Origin: Ruminococcaceae bacterium BL-6
GTDB lineage: Bacteria > Bacillota > Clostridia > Oscillospirales > Acutalibacteraceae
Assembly (NCBI GenBank): GCA_902810075.1
Contig: LR778135.1
Coordinates: forward strand, 1,240,001 to 1,304,000
DNA: 64,000 bases
Direction: 5' to 3'
The translations under genes and the position numbers were made by a program. The notes below the pieces were generated by a model. That model did not search any database. It was not told where the DNA came from and saw only the letters and a program-made list of their open reading frames with translations. This document shows, in pieces, positions 35,750 to 45,315 of the stretch (positions are counted from its first letter, which is position 1; each line of letters starts with the position of its first letter).

Positions 35750-35782
35750 ATTATATATTATGATACGTCAAAGAAACGTCTA
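35750..35782 (-). promoter_or_regulatory. SARP-type site and -10 of hutH
   Basis: Read leftward: TAGACGT (35776-35782), 4 bp, TTGACGT (35765-35771), 9 bp, TATAAT (35750-35755). The clearest of the four sites. An additional half-site (TTAGAC) lies near 35718. Confidence 0.7.
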
Positions 35783-35854
35783 AGCATTGCACCTCTTTTA
35801 AAAAAGATAGGGCAAAAAAGATAAGGCCGCACCGAAAGAGCTCCGGAACACAAA

Positions 35855-35885
35855 CAGACGGCCGAAAATTTGTCCCGACCGTCTG
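35855..35885 (-). terminator. Terminator after ftcD-fchA
   Basis: CAGACGG and CCGTCTG arms just past the cyclodeaminase stop; leftward, TTTGTG follows. Confidence 0.55.
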
Positions 35886-35909
35886 CTTGAAGAATATGAA
35901 ATGTGAGGA

Positions 35910-36533
35910 TCAATCTAAGGAAGAGCTCGCAAGGACAGCGGCTTCGTCACGGATAATGGCGGTTTCGATCTCGCGGATCTTCGCTTTCCGGTCCGTCACA
36001 TAGGTTTCATCCCTGATGGAGCCAAGGTTGATCTTGACGTTGAGCAAAGCGCCCAGAACCGCGGTGCGCGTCATCATCGCGGCGACGATCCCGTCGGTCA
36101 CGGCGTTGGGGTTCCCTTTTTTCACCAGAGCGGCGGCCATGGGCATGATTTTCGCCGCGGTCACGGCAACGTGCAGCGGAACCTCGGCAGCTTTTTTCAG
36201 CGCCTCCTGCATGGCTCTGCGGCGGATGTCCTTCTGCTCGTCGGTGTCCTTCGGCAGGGAAAGAGCTTCCATGTAGGCGCTGAAGGATGTGCTGTCGCGG
36301 GTGATTTCATCCAGAAGTTCCGCGCGCAGCGCCGCGGCCCGGGGGACAATCTCCTTCATTTCGTCCGCGGCCTCTTCGCAGCCTTTTTTGCCGATGGTCA
36401 GCCGGGCGACCATCTCCGACAGCGCGGCGGCCAGTGCGCCGGCCAGTGCGGAAACGCTTCCGCCGCCGGGCGCGGGTTCATTGGAGGCGGTGGCGGCACA
36501 AAAGGCCTCAAGGGTCATATTTTTCATTTCCAT
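35910..36533 (-). CDS. fchA: Formimidoyltetrahydrofolate cyclodeaminase
   Basis: 207 residues, all helical, with the family signature APGGGSVSALAGALA near the N-terminus. It releases ammonia from 5-formimino-THF to give methenyl-THF. GGAGG site. It is 24 bp downstream of ftcD, which supplies its substrate. Confidence 0.92.
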   Translation of the reverse strand: MEMKNMTLEAFCAATASNEPAPGGGSVSALAGALAAALSEMVARLTIGKKGCEEAADEMKEIVPRAAALRAELLDEITRDSTSFSAYMEALSLPKDTDEQKDIRRRAMQEALKKAAEVPLHVAVTAAKIMPMAAALVKKGNPNAVTDGIVAAMMTRTAVLGALLNVKINLGSIRDETYVTDRKAKIREIETAIIRDEAAVLASSSLD

Positions 36534-36557
36534 TGGTGTTACCTCCGATTTATTTGC

Positions 36558-37451
36558 TTAAAGGCGGGTCTCCAGAATCTGATCCATGTTGAAGTTTTCG
36601 ATCTGCAGATAGTAATCCGCGCAGTCGATCAACGCGGCCATGGGGGTAAGGCCGATCACCTCGCTGCCGACCACGTTTACGCCGTAACGGCGGGCTTCCA
36701 TCCTGACGGTTTCGAACACGCGGTAAACGGCGGTCTTGGTGTAGTCGGTCAGGTTCATGGAAACCTGGGCGATGTTGCGGTCCTTCAGCATGACGCCCAT
36801 CGCCTTGACAAAGCGGAAGCCGCCGCCGATAAAGCGGATCTTGCGGGCGATCTGATTGGCGATTTCCACATTGGGGGTATCCAGGTTGACATTGAACGCA
36901 ACCAGGGGCATGCGCGCGCCGATCGCGGTTACGCCGGCGGTGGGATGAATGTGGTCCGGTCCGAAATCGGGCTTCCATTTGGGGTCCTTCATTTTCTCGG
37001 GCATCCCTTCGAATTGGCCTTTGCGGATTTCGGACAGATTCTCGCGGTGGGGAGCGGTCGCGGATTTCTCATACAAAAAGCTGGGAACGCCGAATTTGTC
37101 CGCGATGGCGGCGGCAACCTCTTTGGAAACCTCAATGGCCTCGTCCACGGTGCAGTTGCGCACGGGGATAAAAGGCACCACGTCGGTCGCGCCCATGCGG
37201 GGATGCTGGCCTTTGTGCTTTGTCATGTCGATCAGCTCGGTCGCGGTTCCGATGGCCTCGATCACAGCGTCGCGCAGGGGTTCGGGTTCGCCGACTGCGG
37301 TGACGACACAGCGGTTATGGTCTTTATCGGTGCTGTAATCCAGCAGCTTTACATTTTCCTTTCCGCGGAAAGAGGAGACGATTTTCTCAACCTTGTCCAG
37401 GTCGCGTCCTTCGCTGAAATTTGGCACACATTCCAGAATTTTGTTCATCAT
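36558..37451 (-). CDS. ftcD: Glutamate formimidoyltransferase
   Basis: 297 residues, the transferase part only (in animals it is fused to the cyclodeaminase). Visible motifs: ECVPNFSEGRD, QHPRMGATDVVPFIP and GPDHIHPTAGVTAIGAR. It moves the formimino group from formiminoglutamate to THF. The start is the ATG behind GGAG (9 nt). It is divergent from hutD. Confidence 0.93.
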   Translation of the reverse strand: MMNKILECVPNFSEGRDLDKVEKIVSSFRGKENVKLLDYSTDKDHNRCVVTAVGEPEPLRDAVIEAIGTATELIDMTKHKGQHPRMGATDVVPFIPVRNCTVDEAIEVSKEVAAAIADKFGVPSFLYEKSATAPHRENLSEIRKGQFEGMPEKMKDPKWKPDFGPDHIHPTAGVTAIGARMPLVAFNVNLDTPNVEIANQIARKIRFIGGGFRFVKAMGVMLKDRNIAQVSMNLTDYTKTAVYRVFETVRMEARRYGVNVVGSEVIGLTPMAALIDCADYYLQIENFNMDQILETRL

Positions 37452-37608
37452 GATGATCGGCTCCATTTCTATATCAAGATTTTATGTAGATAAATCCGCG
37501 CGGCAGAGAGCCCGGAAGCGGATACGATCGGTTACAAATCAATCATAAAGGAAGATTTCGGCGAACGCAACCACTCAAACCGTTTTTTTTCGCCGCAGCA
37601 TGGGCTTT

Positions 37609-37641
37609 GCGACGTTTATTAGACGAGAGTACCGTTATAGT
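37609..37641 (+). promoter_or_regulatory. SARP-type site and -10 of hutD
   Basis: GCGACGT (37609-37615), 4 bp, TAGACGA (37620-37626), 9 bp, TATAGT (37636-37641). Same geometry as at hutH. Confidence 0.65.
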
Positions 37642-37717
37642 ATGAGACGGAATCATCCTGTTTTATCATGGATACAAAGATGAGAAGATGCGAGGCCAGA
37701 AAAAGGAAGGTGACGGA

Positions 37718-38338
37718 ATGATGAAGTGGAAGAAGATTACCCCGCGGGAATTTGTGATAACGAGATGGTCGGGAGGGAAAACGACACAGATTGCAATCGA
37801 TCCGCCAGAAGCGGATTATGCCGACCGGAATTTTCATTTCCGTCTGAGCTCCGCCACAGTGGAGCAGGAGAATTCAGAGTTCACGGTTTTGCCGGATTAC
37901 GACCGGATCATCGCGCCGATTCGGGGGGAGCTGTCCCTTTATTACAACAAGAGCGCCCGTCCGGTGGTGCTGCATGAGCTGGAATGCGCTGCGTTCGACG
38001 GCGCGTGGAATACCCGCAGCCGGGGCAGGGTGATCGACTATAACCTCATGACCCGAAAGGGGGTCTGTTCCGGCAGTACGTTTGCCCTGATGGTCGGCGT
38101 GGGGCAGACGGCCTCCCTGTCGGCCGGCGGCAGAGACCGCGGAGTGATGCTGATTTGGTGCGCGGCGGGAACTGCCGGGATTTCCGTTTCGGGAGAGACG
38201 GCGCTTCTTTCCCCGCGGGATGCGGCGCGGCTGGATTGGGACGCCGGCAGCGCGCCGGAAGAGATCATCCTTCGGGGTGCGGGAGAAGAGCCCGTCCGGA
38301 TCATGGTGGCGCGGGTGTCCTTCCTTTCTTCCGTTTGA
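37718..38338 (+). CDS. hutD: HutD family protein
   Basis: 206 residues, cupin-like beta-rich protein of the HutD family (TRWSGGKTTQIAIDPP; FRLSSATVEQENSEFTVLPDYDRII). HutD is found in hut clusters and is proposed to govern the system's upper activity limit; its biochemical function is unclear. The start has GGAAGGTG five bases upstream. It has its own SARP-type promoter. Confidence 0.9.
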   Translation: MMKWKKITPREFVITRWSGGKTTQIAIDPPEADYADRNFHFRLSSATVEQENSEFTVLPDYDRIIAPIRGELSLYYNKSARPVVLHELECAAFDGAWNTRSRGRVIDYNLMTRKGVCSGSTFALMVGVGQTASLSAGGRDRGVMLIWCAAGTAGISVSGETALLSPRDAARLDWDAGSAPEEIILRGAGEEPVRIMVARVSFLSSV

Positions 38339-38599
38339 CAGGTAAACCATATCAAATATCCCCGCTTTCGAACACACTCCTTCCGCTGTATGGAGGATCC
38401 GTCCTGTCCGCAGGGGATGCGGAGGCTGAGCCGGAATTTTCGTCTTATTACCGTCAAACTTGGCGCGGGGCGGCGGTTTGGATATTGTAACGGTGGAAGC
38501 GGTGTGTTATTTTAAGAAATAGAGAGTGGTTTCAAACGCTGATCGGGATAAGCCGGGCGTTTGGGAACTGAAAAATTTTGGATCAGGAGGAGTTTCACA

Positions 38600-40276
38600 A
38601 TGGGTTTTTTATCCGATATTGAAATTGCACAGCAGTACAAAGAAAAAGACATCCGGGAAATCGCAGAAACTGCGGGCGTGGATGAGAAGTATCTGGAGCT
38701 GTACGGCCGCAATAAGGCGAAGGTGGATTATAAAATTCTCAGCGATCTGGCGGACCGCCCGAACGGAAAGCTGATTCTCGTGACCGCCATCACTCCGACC
38801 CCCGCCGGCGAGGGAAAGACCACCACAAGCATCGGCCTTACCGACGGGCTGCGCCGCCTTGGCAAAAAGGCGGTCGTCGCGCTGCGCGAGCCATCCCTGG
38901 GCCCGGTCTTCGGCATCAAGGGAGGCGCCGCCGGCGGCGGATATGCCCAGGTTGTGCCAATGGAAGACATCAATCTGCATTTCACCGGCGATTTTCACGC
39001 TATCGGGGCGGCGAACAACCTGCTTGCCGCCCTGCTGGACAATCACATCTATCAGGGAAATGCGCTGCGGATCGACCCGAAGCGCATCACCTGGAAGCGC
39101 GTCGTGGACATGAACGACCGTCAGCTGCGCAGCATTGTGGATGGCCTCGGTACGCACACCAACGGCGTTGCCCGGGAAGACGGCTACGACATTACCGTTG
39201 CATCCGAAATTATGGCGGTTCTGTGCCTGTCTTCTTCCATCAGCGACATGAAGGAACGCCTCGGCAAGATGATTGTCGGCTATACTTACGACAACGAGCC
39301 CGTCACCGCCGCCCAGCTCAAGGCGCAGGGAGCCATGTGCGCCCTGCTCAAGGATGCGATCAAGCCGAATCTGGTGCAGACTCTGGAAGGCACCCCGGCG
39401 TTGATCCACGGCGGCCCGTTCGCGAATATCGCACACGGCTGCAACTCCCTTATGGCGACCCGCATGGCGCTGAAGCTGGGCGATTACGCCGTTACCGAGG
39501 CAGGCTTCGGCGCCGACCTGGGCGCGGAGAAATTTATCGATATCAAATGCCGAATGGCGGGGCTTGCCCCCAGCGCGGTTGTCATCGTGGCGACCGTCCG
39601 TGCGCTGAAGCATCACGGCGGCGTGGCAAAGGCCGATTTGAGCAGCGAAAATCTGGAAGCGCTGGAGAAGGGAATGCCGAACCTGCTGCGCCATGTGGAA
39701 AACGTGACGAAGGTGTACGGGCTGCCCTGCGTGGTCGCCGTCAACCGTTTCCCGACCGATACTGAGGCGGAGCTGAATCTGATCCGCGCGAAATGCAGGG
39801 AACTGGACGTAAAGGTCGCTCTCAGCGAGGTATGGGCAAAGGGCGGCGCCGGTGCGGCCGAGCTGGCGGAGGAGGTCGTCCGGCTGTGCGAGGCCCCGAA
39901 CCATTTCCGCTATGTTTACGATACGGATCTGTCCATCGAAGAGAAACTGAACGCCATTGTCAAAAGGGTGTACCACGGCGACCGCGCCGTGCTGACCGGC
40001 CCGGCCGTCAAGCAGGCGGAGCAGCTGGAGCGGCTTGGCTTCGGAAACCTGCCGATCTGCGTGGCGAAAACGCAGTACAGCTTTACCGACGACGCGAAGG
40101 CTCTGGGCGCTCCCGAGGGCTTTGAAGTCACCGTCAGAAACCTGAAGGTATCCGCGGGCGCCGGCTTTATCGTCGCTTTGACGGGCGATGTCATGACGAT
40201 GCCCGGCCTGCCGAAGAAGCCTTCAGCTGAGAATATCGATGTGGACGAAAACGGCCGTATTTCCGGCTTGTTCTGA
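38600..40276 (+). CDS. fhs: Formate--tetrahydrofolate ligase
   Basis: 558 residues behind AGGAGG. The P-loop-like motif is [16 protein letters not shown] near residue 68; [13 protein letters not shown] is also present. It makes 10-formyl-THF from formate, ATP and THF, or the reverse to gain ATP. Next to ftcD/fchA, reverse operation could recover ATP from the histidine-derived one-carbon unit. A weak promoter (TTGGCG, 17 bp, TATTGT) lies about 100 bp upstream. Confidence 0.96.
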   Translation: MGFLSDIEIAQQYKEKDIREIAETAGVDEKYLELYGRNKAKVDYKILSDLADRPNGKLILVTAITPTPAGEGKTTTSIGLTDGLRRLGKKAVVALREPSLGPVFGIKGGAAGGGYAQVVPMEDINLHFTGDFHAIGAANNLLAALLDNHIYQGNALRIDPKRITWKRVVDMNDRQLRSIVDGLGTHTNGVAREDGYDITVASEIMAVLCLSSSISDMKERLGKMIVGYTYDNEPVTAAQLKAQGAMCALLKDAIKPNLVQTLEGTPALIHGGPFANIAHGCNSLMATRMALKLGDYAVTEAGFGADLGAEKFIDIKCRMAGLAPSAVVIVATVRALKHHGGVAKADLSSENLEALEKGMPNLLRHVENVTKVYGLPCVVAVNRFPTDTEAELNLIRAKCRELDVKVALSEVWAKGGAGAAELAEEVVRLCEAPNHFRYVYDTDLSIEEKLNAIVKRVYHGDRAVLTGPAVKQAEQLERLGFGNLPICVAKTQYSFTDDAKALGAPEGFEVTVRNLKVSAGAGFIVALTGDVMTMPGLPKKPSAENIDVDENGRISGLF

Positions 40277-40423
40277 TTTTACCAACAGCTGCTTCTCTCA
40301 TCGGAGCGCCGGGACGGCGCTTGGCGATTCGCGCGCGAATCGCAGGCCGGGCTTTTCAATCCAAGCCAGTCCGGCCGCATGTCAGTGCCGATATATTTCG
40401 GAGCGTACGCGATAGACATGAGA

Positions 40424-40455
40424 AAGCCCTCCAGACCCGCGGGTCTGGAGGGCTT
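40424..40455 (+). terminator. Perfect 32-bp palindrome after fhs
   Basis: Two 15-bp arms (AAGCCCTCCAGACCC and complement) around GC. It lies about 150 bp after the fhs stop with no long T-run. Confidence 0.45.
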
Positions 40456-40552
40456 AACCGCGTTAGAAAGTTGTTTATAGGTTTCTATTTTAGTAAGGAA
40501 CAAACCTCTATGGTTCACGACAGCTAAGTCATCAAATCGGCATTACGCCTTT

Positions 40553-40852
40553 TTGAAGTCTTTCTGCATAGGTTTGCGGCAGGAATTGAAGCCGCGCGGC
40601 ATCAATGTCTGCGCGGTTCACCCCGGCTGGATGAACACGGATATGAATGCTGGCGCAAAGAACACAAAGCATACTGGTGCGTCTAATTTCCTACCGGAGG
40701 TGAACGTTAAGAAACTTGCGTCAAAATCCCTGGCAGCGGCAAGAAAAGGGCGATTGGAAAAAATCATTCGAAAGTACCCGGAGAAAAGCATACGGTCGAT
40801 CCCTCTGAATTTAGGAAAAGAAGAAATCCGGGTGTATCGAGGACACTTATGA
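40553..40852 (+). pseudogene. Short-chain dehydrogenase remnant (C-terminal)
   Basis: About 99 codons matching only the end of an SDR: SFCIGLRQELKPRGINVCAVHPGWMNTDM is the helix and PG motif after the catalytic Tyr-Lys. The Rossmann N-terminus and active site are absent, and no start or ribosome site exists. Non-functional fragment. Confidence 0.65.
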
Positions 40853-40961
40853 CGTTTGGGATCAGGCGAAGGAAAAGCGGCTGACGCAGCTTGTGTTTTG
40901 CGACGCCGGGACACCGAAACCCGGAAGATTCAAATACGATAAAAGAGCAGGCCGATTCTAA
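40839..40961 (+). pseudogene. Remnant of a mobile-element helicase/methylase
   Basis: A 40-codon frame overlapping the SDR remnant reads TYDVWDQAKEKRLTQLVFCD and GTPKPGRFKYDK. The TQLVFCDxxTP segment is characteristic of very large helicase/methylase proteins of conjugative elements. It is only a scar. Confidence 0.4.
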
Positions 40962-40981
40962 ATAAAGAATCGGTCCGCTCT
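40944..40981. terminator. Hairpin between remnant and GNAT gene
   Basis: AGAGC/GCTCT and GGCCGATTCT/AGAATCGGTC arms with AAATAA loop, lying past the GNAT stop (leftward). Confidence 0.6.
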
Positions 40982-40998
40982 GAAATTTCGTATAATGC

Positions 40999-41457
40999 TC
41001 ATAATTTGCATAAGTCCCTTTTCAGATATACCATGTCAATAAGTTGCTTGCCACATTCAATAATAGGATGGTCATAGTTATCTATAAAGAAATGCTTTAT
41101 CCTATGTGATTCTTCAAAACCGCATTTTTTATAAAAAGGGATAGTCAGCGGGCTGTCGCCTGTACCAACCAATATGGTATTAAAATTCGAGCTATAGTAG
41201 TTGCAGATATATTCAATCATCTGCTTCCCATATCCCTGGCCCTGATATTGGGGAGCTGTAGCTATATTTTTAAGCTCACACACTTTGTTGCCCTCATCAG
41301 TGACAACGCAAATCGTCTTTACATCATCATCAAAAAGCACAAACATTTTTCCACGGCTTAAATATCTGTCAATCATATTTTCTTGCTCATCGGCGAGAAG
41401 TAAAAGATTTATATATTGCTTTTTATTCTCTATTATCTGCTTTATTATCAACACCAT
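40999..41457 (-). CDS. GNAT family N-acetyltransferase
   Basis: About 152 residues. Motif A is IATAPQYQGQGYGKQMIEYI and motif B PFYKKCGFEESHRI. The start is uncertain: AAAGGAG lies only 2 nt before the ATG at 41457, so the GTG (41454) or TTG (41451) just after it may be used. Base composition is AT-richer than the flanking metabolic genes, as is the whole 41-42.3 kb segment, which suggests transfer. Substrate unknown. Confidence 0.82.
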   Translation of the reverse strand: MVLIIKQIIENKKQYINLLLLADEQENMIDRYLSRGKMFVLFDDDVKTICVVTDEGNKVCELKNIATAPQYQGQGYGKQMIEYICNYYSSNFNTILVGTGDSPLTIPFYKKCGFEESHRIKHFFIDNYDHPIIECGKQLIDMVYLKRDLCKL

Positions 41458-41492
41458 GGCTCCTTTTAATATAAACAACACGAAGCTCAAAA

Positions 41493-41761
41493 TCAACTAT
41501 CTTTATTCTCATAATTTCCCACCTGGGTGAGGTCTGCGATTCCATTTTGGATATTGCATTTATATTTTGTATCTGTTCTTTCACCGTGTTCGGGCAGGTC
41601 AAAACTGATTACCTGATAATTTCTACCGGCAGCAATTTCTGCAAAAGCTTCGGCGCTTTCTTTGCTTGACATCTTTCCATGAACAAAGGGTATACTTTAT
41701 CGGATTTTTCGCCCCATATCACAGCAGGGATATTTCCAATATCAATTTTTTCCTTTATCAT
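41493..41761 (-). pseudogene. Alpha/beta hydrolase, frameshifted and truncated
   Basis: It starts well (GGAGG before ATG at 41761; IDIGNIPAVIWGEKSDKVY), then shifts frame near 41690. The continuation in the other frame gives FVHGKMSSKESAEAFAEIAA and ISFDLPEHGERTD, the oxyanion and early core of an alpha/beta hydrolase. It stops at 41493 before the catalytic Ser, Asp and His would appear. Non-functional. Confidence 0.65.
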
Positions 41762-41814
41762 TATGATGTCCCTCCAAATCAGTAAGGTCATTCATTATAA
41801 AAAACAAAGCTTTC

Positions 41815-42213
41815 TTATTGCTTCTTAAAACAGCGCGATTTGATAAGGGCGACAATTCCGGCGCCTCCACCTATGAAAAGCACCTCAATCGCTCCCATCC
41901 AATGCAGGCTAGTATTTCCGGTAGTTGCGGCAAGTGCATAAACCAGATGATGCCCTCCCAAAAGGATGCAAAGTAAAAGCGAAATAATCGTAAGTATTTT
42001 GGCATATTCGATGTTACGCCTAACAAGGGTGATGACGATACCCACATCAATTCCAACATTCCATAAAGCGATTTCGGTTTGCCATCCCCGGTTAAGCCCC
42101 CATACAGAAAATTGTTCTGCGACATTTGGAAAAAACATCTGCCATACGAACGCCCCTGCCGTCATCAGCAAAAACAGGAACAAATAGAAAAACAGATATT
42201 TCTCTTTTTTCAT
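41815..42213 (-). CDS. Small four-helix membrane protein
   Basis: 132 residues with four predicted TM helices (about 8-27, 52-70, 75-95, 105-125). GGAGG lies 8 nt before the ATG. The cytoplasmic end is basic. I do not recognise the family with confidence. It lies downstream of the kinase/ABC cluster but is separated from it by about 125 bp, so a functional link is uncertain. Confidence 0.65.
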   Translation of the reverse strand: MKKEKYLFFYLFLFLLMTAGAFVWQMFFPNVAEQFSVWGLNRGWQTEIALWNVGIDVGIVITLVRRNIEYAKILTIISLLLCILLGGHHLVYALAATTGNTSLHWMGAIEVLFIGGGAGIVALIKSRCFKKQ

Positions 42214-42338
42214 AATCAAAGCCTCCATTGTATCCACGGAATAGAAATCATGCGAATCCCGCTGGATTTCATCGTGTTTCGCTGTGTCTGGCGGGCGTTG
42301 TGGAAGTTATCAGTATAAATAATTGACATTTTCCCCAT

Positions 42339-43781
42339 TCATACTTTCTGCGACTTGACCGTAAATGTCACTTGCGCCCCATGCGGGCTGCCGTTCGACG
42401 CCTGAATGGAACCGCCCTGGATTTCGACAAGCTGGCGTGCGATGGAAAGCCCCAGCCCGGAATGGCCTTTATTGTTTCCACGCGACGTGTCGCCCCGGTA
42501 GAATCTGTCAAATACATGAGGCATACCCTTCGGGCGGAAACCCGGCCCCGAATCGGCCACCGTAAAACGGAGACGATCTTGCTCCGCCTGAGCTGAAACC
42601 GTAATTCTGCCGCCTTCGGGCGTGTACTGTAAGCTGTTGGAAAGAAGATTGTCGAGCACCCGCCCAAGTTTTTCGGAATCAGTTTGGTAAAGGCCGTCCA
42701 GCGTATCGTCAAAATCACCGGTGATGGAAATTCGCTTTTGTCGGCCGTATATGTCATACATCTGAATTTTTGACATCAGAAATTCCTTGATATTGACTTC
42801 CCGCAAATGAAGCTCCAGCCCGGAGCGTTCCAGCTCGGAAGAAGTCTGCATCTGCTTCACCAGAGACGATGCTTTCTCTGCATTTTCACGGATGACGGAG
42901 AGATAACGCTGCCGCTTTTTTCCATCCGCCGGTTCAGAATCCAACAGGGCCTCCGAATAACCCTGGATCACCGACATCGGCGTTTTCAGATCGTGCGCCA
43001 GGGCTTCCACCATTTCGGTTCGATCCTGCTCAATTTTCCACTGCGCAGAAAGAGAGTCCTTCAGCGCATCCTGCATTTCGGCGAAGGCATCGCAAAGCTT
43101 CCCGATTTCATTTTTCGAGTGGTAGTCGATTGTAAAATTCAAATCCCGTTCTCCGATTTTCCGTGCCGCCGTCATCAGCGCCTGGAGCGGACGATTGATG
43201 CTTCGGGTCAGCTTCCTTGAAAAGAGGATTGTGAATAGGACGATGTAGAAAAAAGGGGCCGCCACCACCGGGATGAACAGGCCGGTGACCCATTGGCGAT
43301 ATCTGCTGTCGGGCGACGTCAACTTCAGTTCGTATGCCAACAGCACCGCACCGGAGATTCTGGCGTCATTTCCGATGATCGGTATGGTGCGGACATATTT
43401 GCCCTGGTACCCGCTTGTCGTGTTAAGCCTGCCGTAAAGTTGCTCCCGATCCTCGACGACCTTCGTGCGGTAGGTACCGTAGAGAATCCGTCCGTCGCCG
43501 TCCAATACCTGATACACGATGCCCTCCGATGGGACGACCTTTTCCAGTCCCGCTTTTGCGGAAGTGCCCAGCAGAGCGGTGCTTTGCTGTCGGATATACT
43601 CCTCGATTGCGGGCAGCTGCTTTTCATAATGGTTGGCGGGATAGAGCAGCTCGTTGGATTGGAGCGTAAGGAACAAAATGCCCGCCGCCACATAAGTGAC
43701 GATGGTTGCAATCAGGCTTGTCAGGAGAATGAGGCAAAAAGTAATCTGAACCTGTGATTTCAGCGGCTTGTTTTCAAACAT
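42339..43781 (-). CDS. Sensor histidine kinase (lantibiotic-resistance type)
   Basis: 480 residues. TM1 about 11-35, a 130-residue extracytoplasmic sensor, TM2 about 170-192, HAMP, then HisKA with AHDLKTPMSVIQGY (phosphoacceptor His) and HATPase with N-box NLLSNSLQYTPEGG and G-boxes DSGPGF / HSGLGLSIA. GAGGTGA, which contains the regulator's stop codon, is its ribosome site, so translation is coupled. It probably senses a lantibiotic or cationic peptide, as CprK/NisK-type kinases do. Confidence 0.9.
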   Translation of the reverse strand: MFENKPLKSQVQITFCLILLTSLIATIVTYVAAGILFLTLQSNELLYPANHYEKQLPAIEEYIRQQSTALLGTSAKAGLEKVVPSEGIVYQVLDGDGRILYGTYRTKVVEDREQLYGRLNTTSGYQGKYVRTIPIIGNDARISGAVLLAYELKLTSPDSRYRQWVTGLFIPVVAAPFFYIVLFTILFSRKLTRSINRPLQALMTAARKIGERDLNFTIDYHSKNEIGKLCDAFAEMQDALKDSLSAQWKIEQDRTEMVEALAHDLKTPMSVIQGYSEALLDSEPADGKKRQRYLSVIRENAEKASSLVKQMQTSSELERSGLELHLREVNIKEFLMSKIQMYDIYGRQKRISITGDFDDTLDGLYQTDSEKLGRVLDNLLSNSLQYTPEGGRITVSAQAEQDRLRFTVADSGPGFRPKGMPHVFDRFYRGDTSRGNNKGHSGLGLSIARQLVEIQGGSIQASNGSPHGAQVTFTVKSQKV

Positions 43782-43785
43782 ATCA

Positions 43786-44493
43786 TCACCTCGCATCCCT
43801 ATTCCATTTGTAACCGATGCCCCATACCGTGGAGACATATTCCGTGTTGGGATCGACTTCGGAAAACTTCGCCCGAATTTTTTTCACATGCTCGACCACC
43901 GTGGAGGAATCGCCCTCGGCGTCATAGCCCCATATCTTTTCGTAAATCTGTTCCCGCGAAAAGACCTGCCCGCTGCTCATGGCAAGCAATTCCACAATCT
44001 CGTATTCGCGCCTTGTCAGGCCGATAACTGCTTCACCGATACGAACAACCCGTCCCTTCAGATCAAGACTCAGTTTTCCAAAATAGAGCCGGGTGTGCCT
44101 GTCTTCTGAATTGATATTCCGGGCTCGCTTCTCCCGCCGCAGGTTGGCGCCGATACGGGCGAGCAGCTCCCGCAGACCGAACGGCTTGACGATGTAATCG
44201 TCCCCGCCGATGCTTAGGCCGCGCACGCGGTCGGCTTCCGACTGTTTCGCGCTCAGAAAAAGGATCGGGCAGGTTACTTCGTCCCGGATGGCACGGCATA
44301 CTTCAAACCCGTCTTTGCCGGGCATCATGATGTCCAGAAGGATCAAATCGGGCTGTTGTTTGGCGAGCGCCACTCCGTCGTTCCCGTCGTAGGCCGCCAG
44401 CACTTCGTGGCCGCGCGCGGTCAGCTCGTCCCGCAAAAGCTGTACCAGCTCTTTTTCATCATCGATAATCAAAATCCGGCTCACGAAAGCCAC
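43786..44493 (-). CDS. OmpR/PhoB family response regulator
   Basis: 235 residues, GTG start (either of two in-frame GTGs at 44493 and 44484). A receiver domain with DDEK acidic pair, the phosphoacceptor Asp in LILLDIMMPGKDG, and Lys in VKPFG; then a winged-helix trans_reg_C domain (residues 130-232). Partner of the kinase that follows. It likely controls the LanFEG exporter upstream. Confidence 0.93.
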   Translation of the reverse strand: MAFVSRILIIDDEKELVQLLRDELTARGHEVLAAYDGNDGVALAKQQPDLILLDIMMPGKDGFEVCRAIRDEVTCPILFLSAKQSEADRVRGLSIGGDDYIVKPFGLRELLARIGANLRREKRARNINSEDRHTRLYFGKLSLDLKGRVVRIGEAVIGLTRREYEIVELLAMSSGQVFSREQIYEKIWGYDAEGDSSTVVEHVKKIRAKFSEVDPNTEYVSTVWGIGYKWNRDAR

Positions 44494-44562
44494 CGTCCCT
44501 TTTCGCTTGTATTCTCCTTATAGTATCTCCCCGTTTGAATTGTACGTCAAATTTTTGGATGC

Positions 44563-45315
44563 TTATTCGTAGCTTCTGCGGCCTTCCCAGCGGTTAAACC
44601 AGACGAAAGCACAGATGAGGGAAAGAACGAATAAAAGAATGGCAGGCAGCATTCCTGCCCAATCTCCGCCGGATGATGACTCAAAGTGTGAGAACGGCAC
44701 CGGGATCTGTGACAGGCGGGCGGGCCATGTCCATGGTAAAAAGCGCCAGATGCGGTTGCCCGCCGAGGTAAGCCCACAGATGGCAGCAATCAGGAAACCA
44801 GCGCCGCCGACCGAAACCGAAGCCCCCATCCCGAAAGCAAAGCTCAGCCAGAGGTGAAGCACACAGAGGAAAAGCGAACCGAGGACGGTGAGCAGCGCGC
44901 CTTCGAGAAACACGGCGGTCCGCAAGCCGGAAACGTGGAGCAAAAACGCCAGTCCCCCGACAAAGAGAATGAGGGAAACGAACAGAGTGGCTGCCGTCGT
45001 CAGGATGAGAAGCAGCAGCTTGCCGGTAAAAATAGAGACGCGGGGAATGGACACGCCCAGCAGGCCGTTGAAATGGCCGGCCTGTTCCTCCTGGGAACAG
45101 AGGATGCCCGCGAGCAACCCTGCAAGGATTGGAATGAGAATTGTCCATAAGTCGAAAAAAAGCACATAGGCATTTGCCTGAAAGGCCGCCGTTCTGCGGT
45201 GAACGGAAAGATACCACAGGGCGACAACAGCGACGGAGGGCGGCAAAAGAAAGGAAATCGTCCGGTAAGCTGTCCGCTTGGTTTTGAGCCAGTCGGAAGA
45301 AAGAATCCGAAGCAT
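44563..45315 (-). CDS. Lantibiotic-protection ABC permease, LanG/MutG-like
   Basis: 250 residues, six TM helices, ABC-2 type. It starts with RILSSDWLKTKRTAYR, the N-terminal pattern of LanE/LanG subunits. The ATG shares one base with the stop codon of the preceding permease (TGATG). Third gene of the exporter operon. Confidence 0.82.
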   Translation of the reverse strand: MLRILSSDWLKTKRTAYRTISFLLPPSVAVVALWYLSVHRRTAAFQANAYVLFFDLWTILIPILAGLLAGILCSQEEQAGHFNGLLGVSIPRVSIFTGKLLLLILTTAATLFVSLILFVGGLAFLLHVSGLRTAVFLEGALLTVLGSLFLCVLHLWLSFAFGMGASVSVGGAGFLIAAICGLTSAGNRIWRFLPWTWPARLSQIPVPFSHFESSSGGDWAGMLPAILLFVLSLICAFVWFNRWEGRRSYE

